A DNA stretch of 22,647 nucleotides, from contig NZ_JBOHKS010000195.1 of the NCBI RefSeq assembly GCF_050729195.1, positions 1-22,647 of the forward strand, given 5' to 3'. The position numbers and the translations under genes are program-made. This document shows, one piece after another, positions 8,210 to 15,711 of this stretch (positions are counted from its first letter, which is position 1; every line of letters begins with the position of its first letter). Below the pieces are notes generated by a model, which saw only the letters and a list, made by a program, of their open reading frames with translations, was not told where the DNA came from and did not search any database. Origin of the DNA: Hypericibacter sp050729195. Its GTDB lineage: Bacteria; Pseudomonadota; Alphaproteobacteria; Dongiales; Dongiaceae.

Positions 8210-8232
8210 TTTCTTGGCACTGGCACAAGAAA
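8210..8232. repeat. Inverted repeat, 7-bp perfect arms
   Basis: TTTCTTG (8210-8216) and CAAGAAA (8226-8232) are perfect reverse complements around a 9-nt centre. The element lies within the divergent intergenic region, about 160 bp from the hisD-like start and about 90 bp from the LacI-type operator. It does not match a LacI operator; it may be a site for another dimeric regulator or a weak RNA hairpin. Confidence 0.35.
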
Positions 8233-8319
8233 CATTTGAGCCTCCCCTGGTCGAGCCCCGCTCAAGGCACAACCCGTCCCCGCATTCTTGTCGACGGTGG
8301 ATCGGGTTGCTGATGCGAC

Positions 8320-8333
8320 TGTAAGCGTTTACA
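8320..8333. promoter_or_regulatory. LacI-family operator
   Basis: TGTAAGCGTTTACA is a 14-bp palindrome with a central CG and one mismatch between half-sites (TGTAAGC versus TGTAAAC). This is the classical shape of LacI/GalR-family operators. It lies between the divergent hisD-like operon and the LacI-family gene and directly abuts a TATAAA box, so the repressor encoded at 8529-9614 probably binds here and controls its own gene, the catabolic operon, or both. The assignment of this particular repressor to the site is inference from position. Confidence 0.75.
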
Positions 8334-8339
8334 TATAAA
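8334..8339 (+). promoter_or_regulatory. Candidate -10 box for the lacI-type gene
   Basis: TATAAA follows the operator immediately on the plus strand. No good -35 hexamer is found at 16-18 bp spacing (TGATGC at 17 bp; TTGCTG only at 21 bp), so the promoter call is tentative. If used, the transcript would carry a leader of roughly 180 nt before the ATG at 8529. Confidence 0.25.
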
Positions 8340-8528
8340 ACGCAACAGCGATTGCGATCGGGCGAGAATAATCACGACGGCATCTACCGCAGTGCAGCAG
8401 AAATGATGCGTTGCGCATACTTGGCCGGCATTTCTTTCGAGTGGCTCGTCGACGAATTAGGCGATGCGCCCCGCGAGCGTCAGGCAATCGCATTGCAATG
8501 GGAAACGCGGCGTCCTAGGACATTGCCC

Positions 8529-9614
8529 ATGGCAGACAGCAATCCGAAGGCGAAACGGCGCGCGAAGCGCAGCGCCCGTCCGCGGCCCGGCGGCAGCGTC
8601 ACGATCCATCGCATCGCGGCCGAGGCCGGCGTTTCGACGGCGACCGTGTCGCGCGCGCTCAATCAGCCCGAGAAGGTCAGCGCCGATGCGCGTGAGCGGG
8701 TCCAGGCGGCGATCAAGCGCAATCATTACGTTCTCGACGGCTTTGCCGTGGGCATGGCGTCGCGGCGCTCGCGCACGATCGGGCTTTTGATCCCCACCAT
8801 CACCAACTCGATCTATGCGTCATCGACGCAAGCGGTGCAGCGCGTCGCCCAGCAGAACGGCTACAGCGTGCTGGTGGGCGTGTCGGAGTTCTCGCCGGCA
8901 CGCGAGGAGGTGCTGATCCAGAAGCTGCTCGAACGGCGGGTGGACGGGCTGGTCCTGACAGGCGAGGCACGATCGGCCGCCGCTTACGAGAAGATCAAGC
9001 GCAATGGCGTGCCCTTCGTCATCACCTGGCAATTGACGTCGGACGCGGCCCTGCCCTCGGTCTCGTTCGACAATCGCAAGGCGACCTTCGCCGCGGTCGA
9101 GCATCTGATCGCGCTGGGCCATCGCCGGATCGGGCTCATCTGCGGGCGCACCGACGTCAATGACCGGGCGCTGGCGCGCCGTCAGGCCTTCGAAGCCTGC
9201 ATGGCCCGCCATGGCCTGCCGGTGTCAAGCGACCTGGTGTTCGAGCGCGATTTCGAGTTCGTCGAGGGCCGCAGCGCCATGCATGCGATCCTGCGCCACC
9301 GTTCGCGCCCGACCGCGGTCTTCTGCGCCAACGACATCCAGGCGATCGGCGCCATGTATGAATGCCAGGAGGCCGGGGTGAAGGTGCCCGAGCAAATGTC
9401 GATCGTCGGATTCGACGATCTGCCGATCTCGCAATATATGCACCCCCAGCTCACCACGGTCCGCGTGCCGGCCGACGATATGGGAAAGCGCGCGACCGAG
9501 ATGCTGCTGGCGGCGATCGAGGGCAAGCCCGGCGATCAGCGCGTCGAGCTCACGACCGATCTGGTGGTGCGCCGCTCGACCGCGACGCCCGTGCGTCAGA
9601 GCCGCGCATCCTGA
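8529..9614 (+). CDS. LacI/GalR-family transcriptional regulator
   Basis: From the ATG at 8529 this encodes 361 residues, close to the family's usual length plus a basic N-terminal tail of about 24 residues (K/R-rich). The DNA-binding helix-turn-helix is T-I-H-R-I-A-A-E-A-G-V-S-T-A-T-V-S-R-A-L (25-44), followed by the hinge (G-F-A-V-G-M-A-S) and a periplasmic-binding-protein-like effector domain ending with the typical V-G-F-D-D-L and Q-L-T-T-V-R-V-P motifs. A TAGGA ribosome site ends 8 nt before this ATG. An upstream in-frame TTG at 8352 would add 59 residues of atypical codon use and is rejected. The gene diverges from the hisD-like operon and converges on a short-chain dehydrogenase gene. 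It probably senses the transported substrate or a pathway intermediate; the effector is unknown. Confidence 0.92.
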   Translation: MADSNPKAKRRAKRSARPRPGGSVTIHRIAAEAGVSTATVSRALNQPEKVSADARERVQAAIKRNHYVLDGFAVGMASRRSRTIGLLIPTITNSIYASSTQAVQRVAQQNGYSVLVGVSEFSPAREEVLIQKLLERRVDGLVLTGEARSAAAYEKIKRNGVPFVITWQLTSDAALPSVSFDNRKATFAAVEHLIALGHRRIGLICGRTDVNDRALARRQAFEACMARHGLPVSSDLVFERDFEFVEGRSAMHAILRHRSRPTAVFCANDIQAIGAMYECQEAGVKVPEQMSIVGFDDLPISQYMHPQLTTVRVPADDMGKRATEMLLAAIEGKPGDQRVELTTDLVVRRSTATPVRQSRAS

Positions 9615-9648
9615 GCTGGAACGCGATCTTCCCGTCGCTTTCGGTTGG

Positions 9649-10407
9649 TCAGCCTCGTCCCACGAACGGCATGTTGGTCGCCATCACGGTCAGGAACTGG
9701 GCGTTGGCCTCGGGCGGCAGCCCGGCCATGAACAGCACCGCCTGGACGACATTGCCCACATCCATGGTCGGCTCGACGGCGAGCGTGCCGTTGGCCTGCG
9801 GCACGCCGCTCTTCATCTTCTCGGTCATGTCGGTCGAGGCATTGCCGATGTCGATCTGGCCGCAGGCGATGCCATGGGCCCGCCCGTCGAGCGAGATCGA
9901 TTTCGTCAGGCCCGTGACCGCATGTTTGGTTGCGGTGTAGGGCGCCGAGTTCGGGCGCGGCGCATGGGCCGAGATCGAGCCGTTATTGATGATGCGCCCG
10001 CCCTTGGGCTGCTGCGTCCGCATCAGGCGGAAGGCCGCCTGGGCGCAGAGGAACATGCCGTCGAGATTGACCTCGACGACCCGTTTCCAGTCTTCATACG
10101 GGATCTCGTCGAAGGGCAGGCCGCGGCCGAAGGTGCCGGCATTGTTGAAGAGCAGGTCGAGCCTGCCGAAGGCTGCCTGGGTCTGGGCAAAGAGCCGGCT
10201 CACCGAGGCCGGATCACTGACATCGGTCGGGACCGCAAGGCTTCGTCCGGGCAGAGCCTTGCCCTTGGCGGCCGTTTCCTCGAGCGCATCCTGCCGGCGC
10301 CCGGCGAGGACGACCGAATAGCCTTCGCCCAGCAAACCAAGGGCGACGGCGCGTCCGATTCCGCTGCCGGCGCCGGTGATGAGGGCCACTTTACGGTCTG
10401 ACGACAT
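9649..10407 (-). CDS. Short-chain dehydrogenase/reductase (classical SDR)
   Basis: This 252-residue cytoplasmic oxidoreductase has the classical SDR features: cofactor motif T-G-A-G-S-G-I-G (11-18), N-N-A-G (88-91), catalytic Ser in N-G-S-I-S (142-146), and Y157-x3-K161. Arginines directly after the second strand (A-G-R-R, 35-38) suggest NADP(H) preference. The C-terminus N-M-P-F-V-G-R-G is typical of one SDR subgroup. An AGGGA ribosome site lies 5 nt before the ATG. The stop lies 34 bp from the convergent lacI-type stop. The upstream mscS-like gene ends 68 bp before its start, so it could be read through from there or have its own promoter. Because it sits beside the HisD-like/LacI cluster it may interconvert a hydroxyl/ketone of the same substrate (HpsO/HpsP-like partners are SDRs), but this link is inference. 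Confidence 0.88.
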   Translation of the reverse strand: MSSDRKVALITGAGSGIGRAVALGLLGEGYSVVLAGRRQDALEETAAKGKALPGRSLAVPTDVSDPASVSRLFAQTQAAFGRLDLLFNNAGTFGRGLPFDEIPYEDWKRVVEVNLDGMFLCAQAAFRLMRTQQPKGGRIINNGSISAHAPRPNSAPYTATKHAVTGLTKSISLDGRAHGIACGQIDIGNASTDMTEKMKSGVPQANGTLAVEPTMDVGNVVQAVLFMAGLPPEANAQFLTVMATNMPFVGRG

Positions 10408-10475
10408 GCGGTTCCCTGTGTTCAGTATGAAGGTGCCATCCTACCATGGCGCTCGCAGACGAGGCATATCCCCTG

Positions 10476-12743
10476 TCAGGCGTGCTCGCCGCCCTTTTCC
10501 ATCGCGTGCGCCGCGGCGGCGCCGATCGCCTCGGGGCTGGGGTGCTCGCCCGTCTCCACCCGCACCACCACGCCACGCCCGACGATTTCGATATTGTTCT
10601 CGCGGAAGGCGGCGATCAGCTTCTCATAAGCCGCCTTGCGGATCAGGAACTGCGTGCCGGGCTTGGCGATGTATTTGATGCCGATGACGATGGCGCCGTC
10701 CTCGACATTGCGGATGCCCTGCGATTTGAGTGGCTGGATGAAGCCCGGCCCCAAGGCCGGGTCGGCCTCCAGCTCCTTGTCGATCTTCTTGACCAGCTTC
10801 TTGACCAGGTCGAGATCCGTATCGGGCGCCACGCGAAACTCGAGACGGACGAGGGCCCAATCGCGATTGTAGTTGGTGAGCGACTTCATCTGACCGAAGG
10901 GCAGGGTGTGGACTTGGCCGCGTTGGTGGCGCAGCTTCATCGAGCGCAGCGAGATGCTCTCCACCTGGCCCTTCAGCGAGCCGACCTCGACATAGTCTCC
11001 AATGCGGAAGCTGTCCTCGAGCAGGAAGAAGATACCGGCGAGAATGTCCGCGATCGTCTGCTGCGCGCCGAGGCCGATAGCGATGCCGACCACGCCGGCA
11101 CCGGCGAGGAGCGGCCCGATCTCGACGCCGAGCGAGGCCAGCACGATCATCGCGACGATGAGCCCGAGCGAGACCTGCAGGAATTTCCGCAGCAGGGGCA
11201 GCAGAGTCGCCAAGCGCTGCGCCTTGGTGGTGACGCCGCCGGCCTTCGCATTCTCCATCGCCCGATCGATCGAGCGGGCGATCAGCGCCCATCCGACATA
11301 GCCCAGCAGCAGCACCACGCCGATATCGAACAGGAAGCTGAAGACGTAGGTCCCGATGCCGAGCTCCTGGTTCGGATCGAAGCCCCAGATCCGCGAGGTC
11401 AACACGATGGCGCCGACAATCAGCACGAACCAGACGGCCCGCATCAGCCGCTGGACCTGCTTGAAGGCGGAACTGTCGGGCGGGATTGCCGCTTGGGGAA
11501 TGTCATCGCCGACGGGCGCGGCGCCGGTCGTGGTCAACACCGTGACGCCATAGAAACGCGCCAAGGGCCGATGGATCAGCCAGGCCAGCAGGGGCACCGA
11601 AAGCATCAGAAGCAGGCTGGCCAGGGCCCGGGGCGCCGTGCCCTGCTGCACACGCAAGATCCCGTCGGCGATCACCAGCCACAAGATGGCCAGATAGGCC
11701 GTCAGCAGGACAGGCCAAGCGTCGATCAACATATTGCGTCCAGTGCCCACCGACAGCCAGTGGCGCGCGCGCTCCGCGACGGCGCTGCGGTTGCGCCAAG
11801 ACAGTCCGATGAGATACGCAAAGGGCAGAAGGCTCAGCGGCAGGGCCAGTGCGACGATGCTGTCATTGTCGAGCTTGAGCGCCAGCAGGATGCGGACGAT
11901 CGAGGTGACCCCGACCACCAGGAGCGTCGTCGTCGCCACGATCCGATGGAGGGCCCTGGCGGCGGTGTCGTCCACGGTCAGAAGCCGCATGCCGGGATTC
12001 TCGGGATCGCAGAAGAAGAGCGTCAGCTTGCTGATCACCAGCACGATGGCGATCGCGCGCAGCAGAATCATCAAGACCTGAGGGGCGGCGGGGTGCGTCG
12101 GGTCGACGATGGCGTAGGTCAGCGCCGACGCCGCCAAGAAGGCTGCGATCTCGACCAGATCCAGCATCAGGCGCAACACCAGGGCGCCGATCGCGATCCG
12201 GGTACCGCCCGCGGCCTGCTCGCGGATCCGGCGGCGTACCGGCGCCAGCAGGGCATGGACCGCCAGCATGCCGATGGCGCCCACCGCCAGGATCAGGGCG
12301 ATCCCGCCGATCCATCGAGCGGCACCATTGAAACCGGATATGGTGCCGTCCCTCGAGAAGGCGGCATCGAGGTTCCACGGCAGCGCCGCATAGGCCGCCG
12401 GCAAGGCGCGCAGGCGCTCCGCATAGATCTTGAGAATATGCTCGCCTTCCGGCGATGCCGCCGCCTCCCGTGCCGCCATCTCGGCGACCAGCCGCTTGCG
12501 CAGGCCGTCGCGCAGGGTCTTGTCGTTCATGACGCCCAGCACCGCATCGAGCTGCGCGCCGGTCATGCCGTTGGGAAAGGCCGAGAGAACGCTGTCGAGA
12601 TCGGGCGGCGGCGGGGGCGGGGGTGACCCTTTCGCCGCGGCGCTTTCCGCGATCGCGATGCAGAAAAAACCCGTGAGCAGCAGGGAGGCCAGCCAACCGA
12701 TGCCCGATCGCCACCGACCCTTGGCGAACCGTGCCGACGTCAT
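10476..12743 (-). CDS. Large MscS-family mechanosensitive ion channel
   Basis: This 755-residue inner-membrane protein has an N-terminal signal peptide ending near E-S-A-A-A-K, a seven-proline run, a short periplasmic segment, and roughly eleven hydrophobic helices. The C-terminal part is the MscS core: pore-lining helix rich in Gly/Ala (G-V-V-G-I-A-I-G-L-G-A-Q, about 549-560), then the beta domain with F-R-I-G-D-Y-V-E-V (about 579-587) and L-P-F-G-Q-M (about 614-619), and a cytoplasmic alpha/beta vestibule. Its size and extra N-terminal helices resemble the YbiO/YjeP-type large MscS paralogues. Such channels release solutes during hypo-osmotic shock. The ATG overlaps the stop of the upstream lytic transglycosylase gene (ATGA), implying coupled translation. 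A basic, E-K-G-G-E-H-A tail closes the protein. Confidence 0.92.
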   Translation of the reverse strand: MTSARFAKGRWRSGIGWLASLLLTGFFCIAIAESAAAKGSPPPPPPPDLDSVLSAFPNGMTGAQLDAVLGVMNDKTLRDGLRKRLVAEMAAREAAASPEGEHILKIYAERLRALPAAYAALPWNLDAAFSRDGTISGFNGAARWIGGIALILAVGAIGMLAVHALLAPVRRRIREQAAGGTRIAIGALVLRLMLDLVEIAAFLAASALTYAIVDPTHPAAPQVLMILLRAIAIVLVISKLTLFFCDPENPGMRLLTVDDTAARALHRIVATTTLLVVGVTSIVRILLALKLDNDSIVALALPLSLLPFAYLIGLSWRNRSAVAERARHWLSVGTGRNMLIDAWPVLLTAYLAILWLVIADGILRVQQGTAPRALASLLLMLSVPLLAWLIHRPLARFYGVTVLTTTGAAPVGDDIPQAAIPPDSSAFKQVQRLMRAVWFVLIVGAIVLTSRIWGFDPNQELGIGTYVFSFLFDIGVVLLLGYVGWALIARSIDRAMENAKAGGVTTKAQRLATLLPLLRKFLQVSLGLIVAMIVLASLGVEIGPLLAGAGVVGIAIGLGAQQTIADILAGIFFLLEDSFRIGDYVEVGSLKGQVESISLRSMKLRHQRGQVHTLPFGQMKSLTNYNRDWALVRLEFRVAPDTDLDLVKKLVKKIDKELEADPALGPGFIQPLKSQGIRNVEDGAIVIGIKYIAKPGTQFLIRKAAYEKLIAAFRENNIEIVGRGVVVRVETGEHPSPEAIGAAAAHAMEKGGEHA

Positions 12744-14326
12744 GGCGACGTCCCCTGCTGCAGCGTCTGCTTGGCCTGATCGCGCGCGATGCGCTGATCC
12801 TCGATCCGCTTATAGGCGATGTAATATTTGAAGATGTTGCCGACATAATTGACGGTTTCTTGGCCGACCGCCTGGGCCACCATCACCTCGACATTGTTGA
12901 ACCATTTGTTCGGATCGAGGCCTTGCGCGGCCGCCTTCTTGCGCAGCCGGTCGATGCGGTTCGGCCCGCAGTTATAGCCGGCGAAGGCGAACAGATGCCG
13001 GTTCACTTCGTTGATGGCCGGGTCGTCGAAATACTGGTCCACCATGAAGCGCATATATTTGACGCCGGCCTCGATGTTGCGGTCGGCGATGGTGATATCC
13101 GGGATGTTGATCGGATTGCCGGCCGCGGTCGTGGGCAGCACCTGCATGATGCCGACCGCGCCCGAGGGATTCCTGGCGGCCTGATTGAGTCCCGATTCCT
13201 GATAGCCCTGGGCGATCATCATCAGCCAGTCGAAATGATACTCGTCCGAATATTTGTGGAACAGCCCCACCATCTCGTCGAACTTCTTGCGCTCGGCCTC
13301 CGCATTCGCATCGTTCACGAACTTGGTCGATCCCAGATAGCGCTTGATCAGCTGATTGGTCGCCGAGCTGCCGACCTTGTGCTTGACCACGAAGTCATTG
13401 ATCACCGCCATCAGTTTCGGGCTGTCCTTGCGGATCGCCCAGGCGATCTGGCCCCCGTCGCGCAGGACGATATCGGGATGGACGGTCATCTTGGTGAAGA
13501 TCTTGGTCCAGAGATTGGCCTTGTGCAGATCCATGATCATCGCGGGAAACAGGCCGGCATTGACCATCTCGGCGATGGCGTCATCCTCCAGGTCCTCGTC
13601 GGCGAGCGTGATCTGAACCTCGGGCTTGCCCGCGGCCTTGAAGCGCTCGTTGAGCGCCATCAGGCTCTCGTAGTAACTCGACGACTTGCGCACCGCGACC
13701 TCCTGGCCCGACAAGTCGTCGATCGTCGCGATCGGCGGCGAACCCGGCGCAGTGATCAGGATTTCCTTGACCGTATCGGCGAAGGGCGTCGAGAAATCGA
13801 CGATCTTGAGCCGCTCGGGGGTGATGGTAAGATTCGCAGCGGCGATATCGCCGATGCCCTCGTCGACGCCCGAGATCAGCTTGTCGCGGCTGACCGGCAC
13901 GAACACGACATGGACGCGGTCAAGGAGCTTGAGGCCAAGCTTTTTGTTGAGCTCGTCCTCGAAGACCTTCATCGCGTCATAGGTGATGCCGCGTTGGCGG
14001 TATTTGTCGGTGAAGTAGAAGATCCGGTTATAGGTGACCAGCACCCGGACCATCCGGCGCTGCACCATCCCGTCGAAATCGCCCTTCCAGGGCTTCAGCG
14101 CGACTTCGATCAGCGCGTCCACCGCCTTCTGTTCTGCGCTCTCGGGCGGTGCCGTGGTCTCGTCCGTGCCCATGGCGGCGAAGGCCGCAGGCGTGCAACC
14201 GAGGGTCAAAGCCAGCAGCAAGGCTGCGAACAGGCCGCCAACCCTCCCGAAGCGGGGGGCCGGCCGGACGTCCGGCCCCAAAGCCACAGGGTTCATTTGA
14301 ATGGTCGCGTTGGTTACGTCGCGCAT
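12740..14326 (-). CDS. mltF: MltF-type lytic murein transglycosylase (SBP family 3 domain plus SLT domain)
   Basis: From the chosen start at 14326 this encodes 528 residues. A hydrophobic signal segment (about residues 31-50, ending A-A-F-A-A) directs it to the periplasm. A bacterial extracellular solute-binding family 3-like domain (about 75-320) is followed by a soluble lytic transglycosylase domain (about 361-505) with Q-E-S-G-L (catalytic Glu near 377), G-A-V-G-I-M-Q-V-L-P (389-398) and A-G-Y-N-C-G-P (about 449-455). This two-domain order is that of MltF, which cleaves peptidoglycan glycan strands to anhydro-muropeptides. A GAGGGGAA ribosome site lies 7 nt before ATG 14326; the upstream ATG at 14359 has a purine tract almost touching it and is less likely. 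The cysteine before the cleavage region does not fit a lipobox well. It is translationally coupled to the mscS-like gene. Confidence 0.87.
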   Translation of the reverse strand: MRDVTNATIQMNPVALGPDVRPAPRFGRVGGLFAALLLALTLGCTPAAFAAMGTDETTAPPESAEQKAVDALIEVALKPWKGDFDGMVQRRMVRVLVTYNRIFYFTDKYRQRGITYDAMKVFEDELNKKLGLKLLDRVHVVFVPVSRDKLISGVDEGIGDIAAANLTITPERLKIVDFSTPFADTVKEILITAPGSPPIATIDDLSGQEVAVRKSSSYYESLMALNERFKAAGKPEVQITLADEDLEDDAIAEMVNAGLFPAMIMDLHKANLWTKIFTKMTVHPDIVLRDGGQIAWAIRKDSPKLMAVINDFVVKHKVGSSATNQLIKRYLGSTKFVNDANAEAERKKFDEMVGLFHKYSDEYHFDWLMMIAQGYQESGLNQAARNPSGAVGIMQVLPTTAAGNPINIPDITIADRNIEAGVKYMRFMVDQYFDDPAINEVNRHLFAFAGYNCGPNRIDRLRKKAAAQGLDPNKWFNNVEVMVAQAVGQETVNYVGNIFKYYIAYKRIEDQRIARDQAKQTLQQGTSP

Positions 14327-14525
14327 CACGGCATTCCCCTCATATCCACCCAATCCCATGCCCCTAGTCTATCATCGGACCGGCCCCACGGCATGCCGGC
14401 TTTTTGCCAGATTCCCCGCTTAGCTGGGCCGGATTTCTTAAGGATTCGAGGACGCGCTCACGCGGGGCGGAGGGCCCGTGGAACAAGTCCTGACTCTCGC
14501 TCCGGCACGGCCTTCCAGTTCCGTA

Positions 14526-14531
14526 AAGGAG
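14526..14531 (+). promoter_or_regulatory. Ribosome binding site deciding the aspartate dehydrogenase start
   Basis: AAGGAG lies 8 nt before the ATG at 14540, ideal spacing. The alternative starts at 14588 (ATG) and 14663 (GTG) have no comparable site, so the longer protein is preferred. Confidence 0.65.
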
Positions 14532-14539
14532 TCTGGGCT

Positions 14540-15472
14540 ATGATGCCGCCGCCGGGGCCAGGGCTTGCCGGCAGCAAAGGGCGATCGATGAAACGCGGAA
14601 GCTTCAAGGGCGACGACAGAAGTGGCGGCCGCGCCACGCCGGAACATCCGAAACCTGCGCCCGTGCGACTCGCCGTCATCGGCCTTGGCAATATCGCGCG
14701 CTCGATGCTCGAGCTTTGTGCCCGGGATGGCAGCGGCCGCATTGAATTGACGGGGGTGCTGGTCCATCCGCCGCGCGCGGCCGAGGCAGAAGCCTGGCTC
14801 GGCGGACGGGCGCCGGTCATGACTGCTTTTTCAGAGCTGCTGGCGACGCGGCCCACTATCGTTGCCGAATGCGCCGGCCACGCGGCCGTCAAGGCCTTCG
14901 GCGAACCGGTGCTCGTGGGCGGTTGCGACCTCGTCACGCTGGCGTCGGGTGCCTTCGCCGACCGCGAGTTCGAGGCACGGATGCGCGAGCTCAGCCGCGA
15001 TTCGGGACGCCGCATCCTGGTGCCGTCCGGCGCCATCGTCGGCATCGACGGGCTCGCAGCCGCGCGCCATGGCGGCCTCACCCGCGTGGTCTATAGCGGA
15101 TCCAAACCCGTCAATGCCTGGCGCGGCACGGCGGCCGAGAAGGTGATCGATCTCGACAAGCTCACCGAGCCCAAGACCTTCTTCGAGGGCAGCGCCCGCG
15201 AGGCGGCGAGCCGCTATCCGATGAATGCCAACGTCACTGCGACCGTGGCGCTGGCCGGCATCGGCTTCGACGAGACGCGGGTGCGGCTGATCGCAGATCC
15301 GACCGCGCGCGGCAATCTCCATGCGCTCGAATATGAGGGCAGCTTCGGCCATGCCCGGATCAAGATCCAAGGGAAGCCGTCGCCGACCAATCCCAAAACC
15401 TCCATGCTCACCGCCCTCAGCCTCTGGCGCACGCTGCTCGACGAGACCGGTGCCGCCATCCGCGTCGGCTGA
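14540..15472 (+). CDS. nadX: Aspartate dehydrogenase-like oxidoreductase (NadX family)
   Basis: This 310-residue cytoplasmic enzyme has an N-terminal Rossmann domain with V-I-G-L-G-N-I-A (46-53) and a C-terminal DUF108-like aspartate dehydrogenase domain. The latter has V-P-S-G-A-I-V-G (161-168), Y-P-M-N-A-N-V-T-A-T (226-235), L-A-G-I-G-F-D-E-T (238-246) and G-N-L-H (258-261). The family oxidises L-aspartate to iminoaspartate/oxaloacetate with NAD(P)+, feeding NAD synthesis or aspartate breakdown. The RBS-supported start gives about 40 extra residues rich in Pro, Gly and Lys before the Rossmann fold, absent from typical family members of about 265-270 residues; the true start could be 14588. 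It diverges from mltF across a 213-bp gap. No nadA/nadC lie nearby, so catabolic or amino-acid-linked use is as likely as NAD synthesis. Confidence 0.8.
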   Translation: MMPPPGPGLAGSKGRSMKRGSFKGDDRSGGRATPEHPKPAPVRLAVIGLGNIARSMLELCARDGSGRIELTGVLVHPPRAAEAEAWLGGRAPVMTAFSELLATRPTIVAECAGHAAVKAFGEPVLVGGCDLVTLASGAFADREFEARMRELSRDSGRRILVPSGAIVGIDGLAAARHGGLTRVVYSGSKPVNAWRGTAAEKVIDLDKLTEPKTFFEGSAREAASRYPMNANVTATVALAGIGFDETRVRLIADPTARGNLHALEYEGSFGHARIKIQGKPSPTNPKTSMLTALSLWRTLLDETGAAIRVG

Positions 15473-15547
15473 TCCGGCCCCTCACGCCCGAAAACATGGT
15501 CGTTCCGGCGTTCTCATTTCGGCAACGCTACTTTCTATTAATTGCGC

Positions 15548-15575
15548 TTGTCAGAACGCTGGCCTGATCTAGCCT
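15548..15575 (+). promoter_or_regulatory. Weak sigma-70-like promoter candidate before the alpha/beta hydrolase
   Basis: TTGTCA (15548-15553) and TAGCCT (15570-15575) are separated by 16 bp and preceded by a short AT-rich tract, in the 239-bp gap between the dehydrogenase stop and the hydrolase start. The -10 match is poor. The rest of the gap holds short overlapping frames but nothing with gene-like features. Confidence 0.2.
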
Positions 15576-15711
15576 GAGCGCTCGAAGGGGAGTTTGCGTG
15601 AGAACCGGCCAACGGTCCTCGCGGCATGCGCATCACGCGTCGGGCTGCGGTTTCTGAGGCTTCTGGTGAGTTCTCCCGCCTCCATTGCCGTTGCGGAGGT
15701 TCGGAGCCGTC

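Larger units (their letters stand above)
8052..8528. other. Divergent regulatory region between the hisD-like operon and the lacI-type gene
   Basis: This 477-bp stretch separates divergent genes and is visibly less GC-rich than the flanking coding DNA. It contains a near-perfect LacI-family operator (8320-8333) followed by a TATAAA box, a weaker operator-like sequence 42 bp before the hisD-like start (8095-8108), and a separate 7-bp-arm inverted repeat (8210-8232). A frame opens at a TTG at 8352 and runs in phase into the repressor gene, but its codons lack the G/C third-position bias of the real gene, so I treat 8352-8528 as leader rather than coding sequence. Confidence 0.7.

Noticed and set aside
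8352..8528. In-frame N-terminal extension of the LacI-family regulator from a TTG
   Set aside because: Codons lack the G/C third-position bias of the gene, the extension precedes the normal position of the HTH, and a ribosome site supports ATG 8529.
12603..12623. G-rich tract suggestive of a G-quadruplex
   Set aside because: It is explained by the proline codons just after the channel's signal peptide; the mRNA strand is C-rich, so an RNA quadruplex is not expected.
10446..12626. 726-codon plus-strand open frame opposite the MscS-type gene
   Set aside because: Low-complexity Gln/Asp/Arg/His composition and no domain; the minus-strand product is an evident mechanosensitive channel.
14370..14420. 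CGGCATGCCG palindrome followed by GCTTTTT as an intrinsic terminator
   Set aside because: It lies between divergent gene starts, where no terminator is needed, and the stem is only five base pairs with almost no loop.
12731..14539. Upstream extension of the aspartate dehydrogenase frame by about 600 codons
   Set aside because: The extension is antisense to the mltF-type gene and a strong ribosome site marks a start at 14540.
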